In this document: piece by piece, positions 34,044-45,898 of the stretch
Layout: the number at the start of each line of letters is the position of its first letter
How positions within the stretch are numbered: the first letter of the stretch is position 1
Source: Membranipora membranacea
Lineage: Eukaryota > Bryozoa > Gymnolaemata > Cheilostomatida > Membraniporidae
Direction: 5' to 3'
Assembly: GCA_914767715.1 (NCBI GenBank)
Contig: OU612071.1
Location: forward strand, 21,327,681 to 21,387,680
Length of the DNA: 60,000 nt
The notes under the pieces: generated by a model
The model's database searches: none
Seen by the model: only the letters and a program-made list of their open reading frames with translations
What the model was told of the DNA's origin: nothing
Made by a program: the position numbers and the translations under genes

Positions 34044-37000
34044 CTGTAAAAGTGCTTGGTTCTGAAAACTTTAATATGATTGGAAATCCACTGGCTCGTA
34101 TTTCCAATATTAGCTCTAAATATTGAGGGATGCACAAACACTTTGGAGAATGACCGGGACCCCTGGTTGTCTAGAAGTGATTCTGTTTTCAACTTCTGCA
34201 CCAGATGCTCTATATCTTCCCTAGGATCTTTCTTTGTGTGCACTCCTACATCTCTCTGATGTAAACATGTTACATGTTTCAAATTGGATACCAATTTGCG
34301 GGTGACATTAGATCCTTTGGAAATCTTATCCACTGCTTTTTGTGTGAACTCTCCTCGATATGTTTTTGCCTGTTCCATGAAATATTTGTTTTCATGCTCT
34401 AGGCAGAGGTCAACTGGAATGTTGGTGTCTGATTTGCCCCTTGAATTCACTGTTCGATTTTGCACGAGAGATAATCTGAGATGAGAGGGGAGGACAGTGA
34501 GTTGGAACTGAAGCTCAAGCAGTCCTTTGGCATAGTTATCAAAGCCCAAGTTCCTACACCACAGATACATATATTTATATATGCAAATTAGGGTCTGCCC
34601 ATCCCCAAAGAAAACACTGTGTTATGCAAAATACGCATCAAACCTTTTGTAATCAGAGCTTTTGAGTGTATCAGAATATGACCCTCTTCACTGCTGGACC
34701 CTTCCTTGCTGCAGGTCTGCATGTGTGCACTCCAACCTTTCTTTCCGGTCATCTTCTTATACCTCTTTCCACAATTTTCACACCTGTTTTAAACAAGATA
34801 TAAAAATTAAAAAAAACTATTTTTTGATCAACATCCAACTATGTTGCTGCTTAAGTTATGTAGCAATGATGAAATTGCGTATTACCCAGAAGTCATCAAA
34901 TCCAAGATTGCTTAAAACCAGGTCCCATTTGTGAGCGTTTTTATAGAGTCTAGCTTTGCCGAGATGTTAAATTGTGTGAATCCCAATTTATCTATCCTGG
35001 AAAAAAAAATCATTGCAGCATATCATATTTTGTACCTGTATTCTATTTGATCATCAGTGAGAGCATCCAACATACAGAACTCTGTAACAAAAGCCTCAGC
35101 ATGCTCATTGGCTTGTCTCTCCACATCGTCCGGCTTAACTGGTTTAGCTGCAGACTCAGAGGTTGAGGACACATCACTTAAGTTGAATCGACGAAGGGCA
35201 CCTGCGTAAGATTGGTATTGGCATTATTACACAATTGATATTGTTTTAAAAGTCTGAGACAAAGAGTTTGGTTTGATTGTGATGGTAAAATTTGTTGCTT
35301 TCAACTTACATTGCTAATATTTAGGGACGTCATTGTCAAGTCACCGCAGAGCAAGAGCAGCCGATTTGTACTCAATTAAATAAATGCATCTTACAGTCAA
35401 TAGCAGAGTAAAAAACGACTCCGCATAATATATGTCAAGTAAAGGACGACATTGACCATGTTCTATAAATGAGTCACCCATGACAATGTATGCTTTAGTT
35501 GTCTTGTCTTGTGTTCTGAAGTAATATTGACAGCATTCAACAGCGTTCTGCAGCTGTTAATTGTCCCGTGGTCAGAGTTTGACTGTCCATTGTATAGCAC
35601 TTTCCACATAAGGCCTACAAGTTCCATCTGGCAGTGAAAATCAGCCATGACGCAGATGAGCCCGTCCATCTTGTCTTCTGGTGTATCCCCGTCTGCTTGT
35701 GAAGCCTGAGCTTTCAGTCCCACTCTCATGCTTAACCAGTCACCTATCATATGTCAAAATGTCATCATGTGGCATGTTGTTTGTTGATAGAACTGATTGA
35801 ACTGATAGAGGGCAGAAGTGACAACCTTACAGTTGTAATTAATGAGTTTCTTTCACAACAAGAACAGTATGTCCAACACCAGAAGAGGTAGGGTTGATAC
35901 ATAACACTTGACACGAATTATACCAGACACCAGTGGCAGAGACTTGATACTGGTTCTGATAGCCCACTAACCACAAAAAATTTTCTCTTACCGGTCAATA
36001 AAATGGGTTGAAGATTTCCATCATCATCAGTGTTCACGTAACTGTGAAACTCCTCCATCAGGTCCACCATATCACTGTGCTTTGTCCCACTTTTCATGAT
36101 TACACCAATGTTGATCTAAAATGGAAGCGTGCAGATGATAATACAAGGATTTCATGCTGTTAATTAATGAATATTAAGATTTGCATAAATATGCGGTGGC
36201 AAAGCACCAACCCTAATCTTAGTTCAAAGTTTGCTCAAGGTTTGCTTGTCTTGAATGCTCAGCTAGCCACAATCACTTATGCCATGTGACGAAGCTAGCA
36301 AGTATGCAAAATTAGATATCAGTATCATTATTACTCTTATGTTACTGATGTCAGAAATTTAACTAACCTTCTCAGATTGCTTCTTCATGTCCCTGGTGAA
36401 TTCATGACTGTATGGTTTTGGGGACATCCACTGCAGCGTTGGTATCAGTTTAGACCATGTTTCCCTAACATTGAAAACCATACACATCATGACACAGGAT
36501 GTGTCAGCTGGAGATATGAGCAGTACCTCAGGTGTGACTTTGTCGATATCAGATGCAGGAGGGCCTGGGAGTTTGGTGACTCGATCACTGACACATAGAG
36601 CTTGCACCATATGGCAGAGTTGACTTTTCTTGTCCTTGCTCTGGTGTCTGCAGGTGATGTGCTTATCCACATTGTCAAATACAACCTAAAATGGGATAAC
36701 GCGGCCCTTCCACTCCTCTTTGATAGTGTCGAAGATTCCAAAATCCACGAGTTTTCTATCCCTCTGAGCATTGGACATTACATCATAGAGTCGGGAGAGT
36801 TGGTCCATTGAATGGTGTTTGGTCCCCCCTCTCCCTAGAACTGATGGGATGACATAGCGGTATGCCGAGAGTCTGTCGCTGTATATAGCAAGGCATTTGC
36901 ATATGAAAGAAGTTACCGCAGGTTTAACATGTTCGTATGTCTTTATTTTGCCCTCATGAGGGCGTAATGCCACAGATTCTATCATCTGGCATGTACGGGG

Positions 37001-39084
37001 TATCCGGTTTCTGAATTCATCTGCTGCCGCAGTCATATTGAAGTTCCTGAGGTCATCCGCTGAGGTGCCGCTCAGCAATGACTGACCGTGAGAATATGCA
37101 TTTACTTCTTGACTGAGGATACGGCTGCACGTGGTGAAGCAGAGGTCATTATACTGCTGCAACCTGATCAGCGTGAAAAAACCAGCCGATAGGCGTCCTG
37201 TATGTAACTGCTTTAGGGCTATTGCTTCAGCAGAGCTCACAAACTGCAGCGATAGTTAGCCTGTGTTCATTATACTGATGAAAATGGCCCACGACGTTGT
37301 AATAAATTGACTGACAATAATAGCCACTGTGTTTTTAATCAAAATAATTGCTCCAACAGAGCTCACAAACTGCAATGAGGTATTTAGCCTGTGTTCTTTA
37401 TGCTGCTTAGAATAATTATACGACCAACAATGATATATCTCTCTATGGCCAATAATTGCTATTGCATATCAGTTAAAGGACTATCGCTTCAACAGAGCTC
37501 ACTAACTACAACATGATGAACTGTTAAAAATATTAACAACAAAGTAATTACCCACAATGCAATATTATTCTGGGATCTAAGGGAGATTAAGTTTGGTTGG
37601 TCGCACCATAACATGATCTAACCTACCATCTCAATTTTGTACTCCTGCTTCTGAGGTGTTCTTGGAGTAGCCACATACGGTTTAGTTTGAGAAGTTTTCT
37701 CACTCTGTGATTGGGGAGGGTACTCCATGAAATCTACATGATCAGCAGCAGGTGAAACTTTTTTGTGGAGTCAACTTCAGCGGAGAGGAATGCGATGTTT
37801 CTGGTTTAGAGTGTCGCTGCCGGAGATGCATCCATAGCATATTTGGACTGAAAATAGACAATACAATTTTAGCAACTTTAAAACACCTCGGGAAGGTAAT
37901 GAATTTCAGACGTAGCATAATGTACATACATGTGATATTATTTAGTTTGTGAATCAAATCTATAATATTGTGAAGTAGTCTGCTAAGAGCTCTCACCCAT
38001 CCACTACGCTCAGAAGCAAGATTACATTAGAAAAACAGAATGTGGTGGTCTAAAGCTTCTTAAATAACATCTGTACCAATTAATTTCTGTGCAATATTTT
38101 TTCTACTCAATAGCATTACAACTTACTGGCGACCGCGTAGCTCAACTGACTCTTCACGTCTGGAAAACAATCGTTTTATGGAACGAGAGAGGAAGTTTCC
38201 GTAAGATAACATTTGCTCTGGAAACCCAGCCAGCTTGCATGTATCAAGCAGTTCCTGTTTTCCAAATGTGGCCATATGACCATATTCGAAATTATCGAGC
38301 AGGAACAGCTATAACAAAAATTGTATGGACATAAGTTGTGGAAACGCACTCACCTCTGACCAATCTACTCCAACGGAGCACATACATATACTTTTTCTTG
38401 TTAGATCAGTGTCAAACTCATCTTTTACAACTAATAGCTTCAACAAAATCAGGCAAACTAGACTGTTCGGCAATTTCATTGTTCTTTTGACAATATCAAC
38501 TAATAGCCAAAAGCTATATCATGGTCCCAACTAACCTCAAGGTCATTTTTAGTCTTCTTGGCAGCTGGGGAATTACTTGGTGATCTGTCCTCTGAGCTTG
38601 TGAATAAATGTCTCTTAGCAGCTGCCTGGAACAATAATAAAACTGTCACAATGTTCCATGCAGCAAAACAGAGTAAATCCTTGGTCTGATCTGATGTGTG
38701 GCAGTTTACTTCTATATGAATGGAATAGCCTTGCTCACTGTTATTGATTCAGTAAGGTAGAGGGAAAGTTACCAATATTAGAATTCACAGCTGCCCTCTC
38801 TCTCCACAAATCATTATGTATCATTTATTCTTGAAAGCAAAGAACCTTTCTTTTCCTACACAACAATGTGAGAGGCAAGTAGCCTACCAGCAAATGGGTT
38901 GGCTCTGATTAATGGGATCAGAGCAAGGAGTACTCCTTGATCAGAGCCAACACATTTGCTAGCAAATACCTTCCTTAGTTAGATAGAATATAAACAAAAT
39001 ACATAGGTAGACTACTGATTGCAAGCTGAAAATATGAATCCAAATAAAAAAAAAGTTATAATATGCCCTGTTCCTACTCACCAT
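34044..39084 (-). pseudogene. DUF6589-type gene, left-arm copy
   Basis: Mirror of the right-arm gene described at 54924-60000. Exons on the minus strand: 39084-39082 (ATG), 38625-38536, 37847-37627, 37243-36368, 36115-35992, from 35743, 35201-35036, 34783-34644 and 34554-34044. The in-frame TAG is at 36688-36686, identical to the right copy. The only coding differences I noticed are single substitutions, such as Cys versus Arg in the VMM-x-MVF segment. The gene converges on the RecQ-like gene, and its last exon should lie below 34016. Confidence 0.75.
38889..38960. repeat. Short hairpin in a DUF6589 intron (left arm)
   Basis: AGCAAATGGGTTGGCTCTGAT and its near-complement ATCAGAGCCAACACATTTGCT enclose a loop of about 30 bp. 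The same hairpin is present in the right arm at about 55048-55119. Confidence 0.7.
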
Positions 39085-39182
39085 ATCAAAGCATGTTTAT
39101 ATCTGTTTGCCTGACCGAGTGACTGAGATCAAGAAGCTATCGCTAAGGTCATGATGTCAACTTTCACAAATATAAGGCCTAC

Positions 39183-39655
39183 TGCATAGCTTTTAAATCA
39201 AAGTATTTGTTTGCATGAGCATGAGTTGTGTAGTGGCATGCTCAGCTCTGGGCATGAGCTGATCTCTGCCTGATCTCTGCAAAATTGAGTCTCTGAATTC
39301 CGAAGCCATCTGATTGGCTACCTGCTCTGGTGATATACTCCCCAAAGCGTGCGGATTTGTTATTAATAGTTATCCTCTCCTGTCATTATTAGCTGATTTT
39401 GATTGACAGTTTATGCAGGGGATGTCCCATTTCCCTTTCCCCTTTCCAAAATTGCAATCAGAACCCAAACCAAACTCATTGTTCTTGCACATGAGCAAAT
39501 TCAAGTCACGCATGATGCGTACTTAGCCTTACGACACCTGCTTTGTGGTAATGATAGCCTAGTTTATCAGTGATCTACATGCCCAGTCAGATCACGAGAG
39601 TCAGTATGATAGAACAATGGGGCATTGTATTGACATAAGTTTGTGTGCTTTGTTA
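39183..39655. repeat. Outer-repeat segment flanking the left Harbinger copy
   Basis: Reverse-complement counterpart of 54353-54825. It joins, across the transposon, with 45302-45630 to make the full repeat whose uninterrupted relative is 29907-30345. It ends with the TTA target duplication at 39653-39655. Confidence 0.75.
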
Positions 39656-39914
39656 AGCCATGGCTACATGAGCCGAGTTAATTACGAGTCGATGTCCTAT
39701 TTAGAGAGGATCGGCCGAGCTAATCCTGTTACACAGCCCTACCTGATGTACGTTATGGTCCGGTGATTTAAATGAGATTATAGGTCATGTGACTAGATTG
39801 ACCAATGAGATTCAAGGGCGAACATAGGTCATATTAAATGTGTCCTCCATCTTGAACTCTCCAAAACCTAAGCAGAACTTCAGTCTTCACTCAGTAAAAT
39901 CGATTCCATGTGCT

Positions 39915-42007
39915 ATGGATGATCTTGAAGATATAGAGCTCGAACACTACATGTTTCTCATTGTTGTGGGGGCATATTTAGCTCTTCAGAGAAACCACAG
40001 GGAGCACTGGGTTCACCCTTTGAACCAGACTAGACAGGAAACATCAGTGATCAACAGGTTTCAGCAATTGAGACAGTATCCTGATAGGTTCCATGCACAG
40101 TACAGGATGACACCACACACCTTTGACTATCTGCTTGCTATAGTTGGACCAAGGATCAGGAGACAGGATACTGTGATGAGGAAGGCTATTGACCCTGAGA
40201 CTAGACTCTGTGTGACTTTGCATTTTCTTGCTACTGGGATGAACTTCAATAGCCTAGCGTACATATATGCTCTAGGTAGAAAGACTGTGTCAGACATGGT
40301 ATATGACTGCTGTGAGGCACTGTGGGATATGCTATGTCCAATATACTTGAAACCTCCCACCAACCATAATGAATGGAGATCTGTCTCACAGAGGTATGTC
40401 CTCTCATTGACTTGAGAGAAATAGGGACAGTGAAGTGAGAGTGAGTTAGATTGAGGTTTAGGTTCTGAAGTGATTTTTATTCATGTATTAATGACTGACT
40501 GAGATCATCTCAGATTGATTTCAAGTGAACACCTGGTAAGAACCCAACTCCCAATTAAGATGCCCTATCATCTATCCAAGGAGTAAAAGACTCATTGATC
40601 TATGTATGAATGCACTAACTATCTCGTCAGTAGCCTAATATATAATGCTGCTCTCCTCTATTCATTCGCAGGTTTCTAGATGTGTGGAATTTTCCGAATT
40701 GTGTTGGAGCGATTGATGGTAAACACATCCACATGCGGGCACCTGACAACACAGGGACTTTATATTTTAATTATAAGAAGTCCTTCTCGATAAACCTAAT
40801 GGCGATAGCTGGAGCAGACTACCGCTTCATCATGGTAGATATTGGCCAGACTGGAAGCTGCAGTGATGGTGGGGTGTGGGAACGATCTCAATTTGGACAA
40901 GCATGGAAGAGAGGTATGTACACAATAATTTTTTCACTGGTAATACTTGTGCTCTGATGTATGTTGCCAATTACTGCATGAAAATAGAAATCCTCCCTTC
41001 GAATAAGATTAGACTACTTCCCTCTTGTGTATGATAAGATACCCTTGCACCTTCAATATAATATGATTCTCCCTTTTCGCCCTAAATGAACTGATGATCC
41101 CCCTCCCTTTATAGATTTCTTCCCTATCAATCTGTCACCCCCCCCCCCCACATTAATGATATGATACCCGATTTCCTATCCATACGAACTTAATAAGATT
41201 CCCTCGCCTTCACAAATATTATTATTCCTATGTATGATCTATGTCCTTTGCCCCTCTCCTCCATCAATGATTAGTCTCAACTCCTCTACATATATTGCAC
41301 CCTTTGCTATATATCACTGTTCACAGAGATATTTTGTTTCTCAGGTGAGGTGAATGTTCCACCACCAATATCACTGCCGAATACAGACGAGACGAGACGA
41401 GGCTTTTCCGCTGCAGACTAATTTGTTGAGGCCATTTGCACGACGAGACCAGGAAAATGACATGGTAAAGAAGAGGTACAACTATAGACTATCAAGAGCT
41501 CGCAGAGTGGTTGAAAACACCTTTGGTAAGTAATATAAAATTCAAATCCCTGTTATTCGAATTAGAGGCAGCATTAATGGCAGTAAATAGCTTCATTTTA
41601 TGTGCCTGCAAGTCTGAGAATTTTTGAGACATCATGGGTAGATATTAGAATATGATATTATAATTATTTACCAAACGTCACTGTTCTCAATAATTATGGC
41701 GTTGTAGAGTTGTCAGTTTACGTTATTCACTGCCATTTTAACAGGAATATTATCAGCTAGATGGCGGGTTCTGTTCACACCCCTTGACGCAGATGGAAAG
41801 AAAGCAACTTCAATCGTTCAAGCCTGCTGTGTGCACCACAACATGCTCTGATCGCTAACTGACAATGCTTATGTACCACCTGGTTATGCGGATCAGCCTC
41901 TCCCTAATGGTGAAGTTGTGGAAGGTTTATGGAGACAAGGTGATGGTATGCCAAGACTCAACGCAGTTGCCAGAGGCCATGGATGGATGGATTTATTACT
42001 ATCATAG
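39915..42007 (+). pseudogene. HARBI1-like Harbinger transposase, left copy
   Basis: Exons 39915-40393, 40672-40913, 41345-41525 and 41745-42007. Domain order: helix-turn-helix region (RMTPHTFDYLLAIVGPRI, LHFLATGMNFNSLAYIYALG), then the DDE nuclease with the first Asp in CVGAIDGKHIHM, the second in MVDIGQTGSCSDGGVW, and the region of the third in DEAFPLQTNLLRPF. Two lesions: at a GACGA-repeat (about 41385-41400) the frame shifts and the strand before DEAFPL is missing, and a TGA at 41849-41851 interrupts HNML-SLTDNAYVPPGY near the end. The start is the ATG of MDDLEDIELEHY; earlier in-frame sequence lacks ATG. The same lesions occur in the right copy. Confidence 0.88.
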
Positions 42008-42093
42008 ACAAAAATTTGTCACGAAATACGTTGTTAATACTGACAAGAAAGAAAAACAGGGAAAAAATCAGATCTCTGTTGTATAAAAAGTTT

Positions 42094-42354
42094 TTAGAAT
42101 AGTATATTATTAAGTGTATGTATGAGATGTCTTAAAAAGCTGTCTCTACCCCATGTACCCCGATATTTAACGGTGCGGTAGCGACCTGAGGGGCATTTAG
42201 TTAGAAAGTCATTGATAAAGTGCTCTTCATCGTGTATGTACCGTAGTCCAAATGTCTTGATCTGGTTGGCCACCAGAGCATCTATATCGGGGTGCTCAAT
42301 CCCTAACTTGGCGGCATCTTTAAATATTTTGCGTAAGGACTTCTTGTCGCTTGC
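42094..42354 (-). pseudogene. Unrecognised mobile-element ORF remnant in Harbinger, left copy
   Basis: Counterpart of 51650-51910. Conserved phrases LGIEHPDIDALVANQIKTFG and RYRTVKYRGTWG, stop after TNILF. The same protein family is found decayed in RecQ intron 1 (30838-31215). Confidence 0.5.
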
Positions 42355-42384
42355 ATGGATGCAGCAGCAGCATCAAATGTCAGA

Positions 42385-42990
42385 ACCCGTTTTTCACAAT
42401 GGTTTAGTGGGCCAGGTGGGGTTGACTGGCAGGACGAGTATATTACAAGAATACGTTAGAATACGTTGACTCTGTTGTTATTTGATGTCAGACAACTCCA
42501 GACACTTTGTATATTATAATCAGCAGTGATTTTATTTTCCAACATCAATAATTCTTCCCGCTATTATTGCGACTTGTCATCCAGCATATTTCTGAGTAGT
42601 TGAGACAACGTAGTATTTGAGCACATGCAGTGGCAATGTGAGAACTAGATTTGGCCAATTGTTAAGTTGCCCAGATGATGTCGACTGCTAAGACCAGTAC
42701 ATAACTAGAAATCATCAACAAATTGATGCTAAACAACTCCAGACTGTTTGCAAAGTTTATTCAGAGAGTTTGTAGTTTTGCATTTTGTGAAAATATTGTC
42801 AAGTATAAATGCATATTATGCAGGTGGTAGAGGCCACAGTGAATACTATATTTGCACAATGGACAAGTGGTATGGTGGTAGTTGGCAATGACAAGGAAGA
42901 CCAGTAAAATACTAGATCACATTAACTTTTTGTAACATTTGGCTGTCAGACAACTCCAGAATCATGGCCAGATTTAATCGGGGATGTTTT
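42385..42990. repeat. Three degenerate tandem units of about 220-240 bp
   Basis: The phrase (GTC)AGACAACTCCAGA recurs near 42485, 42728 (as AAACAACTCCAGA) and 42947. Each is preceded by a CACAATGG or CCAATTG, GGTAG or GGCAG, ACCAGTA or ACGAGTA, ACTAGA pattern. The units look like diverged direct repeats inside the transposon. The right arm has the same set at about 51014-51619. Confidence 0.55.
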
Positions 42991-43334
42991 CATATCACAT
43001 CGTACATTTATTATGAATTTTTGCAATGCATGTATTTTTATTAAAAATATATATAATGAAGCAGTAGGATTGTACTGAACTACTTGAAACAAACTGAGGT
43101 AGCAATAAATTCACAAAGAGACTGAGAGGAAATGGACATATTAAAAGTAAATATAATGCTTGAGAATTCTTTGACATGAAAATATTGTAAAAATATTTCT
43201 GTGTATATGGGATAAGTATATGAGTAAAAATAGGTTTTATATATGTAAAGATATAAGGTATATAATATAAGTAGCAGAAACTCTTACATATAAAATTCAG
43301 ATTGATTTATGTATAAATATTATATGAAAAGATT

Positions 43335-45087
43335 TCAGAGAAGTGTAGAAGAGTATGTTATTGGATTATCATATTGCCAGGAGCTCTCCGCAGGAGGGGG
43401 GTTCGCAGGTGGATTAAGAACATCCACAAATGCTTGCCCTACCTTGAGCAGCCACGCTGCCTGCTGGCTCTCGCTCAACAATCGATGTTGATTAGCCATC
43501 ATGTTGCCAAATATGGTTGACTTGTCGGCTGGAGCGGGGGTAGCGGTGGGAACGGCGGTCCTTCGCTGCTCTATTCGTGTTTTCATCGTTGACATATGAT
43601 CTAGCAGCGAGTCCTCAAAGGCTAAGGTGAAGGTTGAGAAGCTTTTGCAGAGCGGCTTGGTGTGGTTTCGTTAAATGGAAAATGAGTGGCTTGGACAGTA
43701 GATGATGATCGATGATGGTATGATGCTGATGGCTTCGGATGATAATCGGGTACATGCTCGGGTGAGAAAAGAGCAGGGGATGGTGTGGCATTGTTCCGAG
43801 AGCTGCATTCAGATGATGTGGGTGATGAGGGCATGGCGTCTGATGATGAAGAGGTTAATTCTGGTCGAGGTCGCAGGTTAGTCACAGGTTCAGGTAGATT
43901 GGTCGCCGATCTAAAAAAGAAGAAGAAATATTTAGTGGAGACAACAAACACACCGATACACTTTAACTGAATTGAACGCTTAATCACCCCAGCGGTTTAA
44001 AAATTAGCTAGAGTTCGGGTTATCTAGTTTTAAGTTATCACTAAATTTAGGGTAGCTGAGGTTGAAGTTGAGGGTGGAAGTTATGGATAGGATAAAGGGG
44101 GAGGCGGAAGTAAATAGAGGGCGTAAATCATGGCTAGCTTTAAATTAAGCTCATTCAAGCATGTGACAAATGGCAGACAAATCCTCATGCTGCGGAAATA
44201 TAACTCCTCTAGGGTAGCAGCGTAGAAACAGATGAGCTTACAACTAGGAGGGCATTATGTTATTTACAGTGATGATTCTTAAAATACTTTGCACGAAAAT
44301 CAAAAATCGCAAGGGATTCATGAAAATGTTGTATGTGAGGTGGTATAACATATCTTGGTATCTACTCACACATTCAAACCCATATGGTCATCCATCCACA
44401 TCATTTGTTTATACAGATGCCAAGGTGATTCAGTGTCTCTTCCTTTTCCACTCGCCTGTTTGAGTCTCAGTCGTTTCTTCGCTTGGTAGTAGCTATCTCT
44501 TAACTTTGCCCATGCTTCCTTTGCCTTGTCCTTGTCTAAAAACATTTACAATAAATGATAAGAAAATCAGTAAGTAACAACAATCTTAGCACTCAGATAA
44601 AACCAAATCAATCACAGTCAGCTATTTTGGAATACATTTCCTCCAAAATGTGGGCACTTTCACCATTGCTTCCTTTTCTTATCCAGTCAGTCAACTCTGT
44701 CTGTGTGTTGGGTTTGTTGCTTTTATGTGTTGGTGTTTCATTTGGAGTCAAAGTGAAACATCAGTCAGTTATCTCATGATCATGGGATGTCTGCTGGTCT
44801 GTTAATATTACCAATCTATACCCATGATAATGATGAATCATGGCACTTTTCTTTTTTTATTTTTCATTACTTTGCTGTTTGCTTAGCAGAGACTTTTGTA
44901 TGTCCCTTCACAAGCAAAAGAATCACACATATATACCTCTCAAGTCATGATAGCCTCCATTGCCCAGTTCTACAGAAATCTCTTTCCAAATATTGTCAAA
45001 TACACCACTCCCGTCCTTATAGTTCTTGTCTTTTTTGTTATAAATAGGAGGATGTTGTTTCACTAATGAGATAATAAATTCCTCCAT
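43335..45087 (-). pseudogene. MADF-domain protein of Harbinger, left copy
   Basis: Mirror of the right-arm gene. Exons 45087-44937 (ATG), 44535-44370 and 43910-43622 with stop, plus the out-of-frame C-terminal segment to 43335. The sequence is the same as the right copy, including the frame break after SAKASQPSP. Confidence 0.75.
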
Positions 45088-45301
45088 GTTTAATAGCCTT
45101 GTCACGTGATGACGGATGTGACGTATTTTACCGCGTTATTATTACAACAACCAATCAGCATAGAGGATCGTCCTGCTCACTCGGGCAAAAAGACCAACCA
45201 GTTCAATGTCCACTTAACACGAGTAATCACTCGTGCAGATCCCCCGATTAACCACTCGTGACCCCAAATCGATGTAAAAATCGGCTCATGTAGCCTTGGC
45301 T

Positions 45302-45630
45302 TTAGTGTTCTCAGCCTACACATGTGATGCACGATGATTTAAAAATAACATGTGCAGGCACCTTGAGCATGCATGGTTATTTAAAAAACTTTAGCTCAGC
45401 CATGTTTTCACATTATTGCTGAAAAACTGAGTGCAATCAACTTATTTATATTTATTTTGAATATGATAATTGACAAATTTAATTTATTTGCCTTTGGAAC
45501 AGGGAAAAATACAAAGCTCAAAGTGGTGAAGATTAGAGCTAAAACAGCAGAAGACAACTACTGATACTATAGCGAACGATACATGGCCACCAACAAAACC
45601 AAAGAATCCAAAACCCGTGGCCGTGTGAAC
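45302..45630. repeat. Outer-repeat segment on the inner side of the left Harbinger copy
   Basis: Reverse complement of 48374-48702 and related to 29907-30236. It includes the TTA duplication at 45302-45304 and the short conserved frame starting ATG at 45583 (MATNKTKESKTRGRVN) reading toward the spacer. Confidence 0.75.
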
Positions 45631-45898
45631 ATTACCTAATATCTATATACAAGTTAACACAGTGATATAATGTTATATTATTTTATTTTAGCCTTGTGCC
45701 AGCCATATTGGATCTGATATAGATATTCCACTGACACAGACATCAGAAACGGATCAAAAGGTATTTCGAGTCTCAGAGTTCGATAGATGTGACCAGCAAA
45801 ACAGACATTGAGACCGAAATCCTATCACAGGATATGTATGACACTAATATACAGCCATATACTGGCCCACACATACCTGCTGCACTATACGAGATTCC

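Larger units (their letters stand above)
39656..45301. mobile_element. PIF/Harbinger DNA transposon, left-arm copy
   Basis: 5646 bp. Ends are AGCCATGGCTACATGAGCC and, at the other end, its near-complement finishing GGCTCATGTAGCCTTGGCT, flanked by TTA on both sides (39653-39655 and 45302-45304), the 3-bp duplication typical of PIF/Harbinger. It carries the two genes usual for the family: a HARBI1-like transposase (plus strand) and a MADF-domain protein (minus strand, from the other end). Both are disrupted, so the copy is non-autonomous. Confidence 0.92.

Noticed and set aside
43309-43987. Open frames opposite to the MADF exons
   Set aside because: They are antisense shadows of the Ser/Pro-rich exon 3 and C-terminal segment of the MADF gene.
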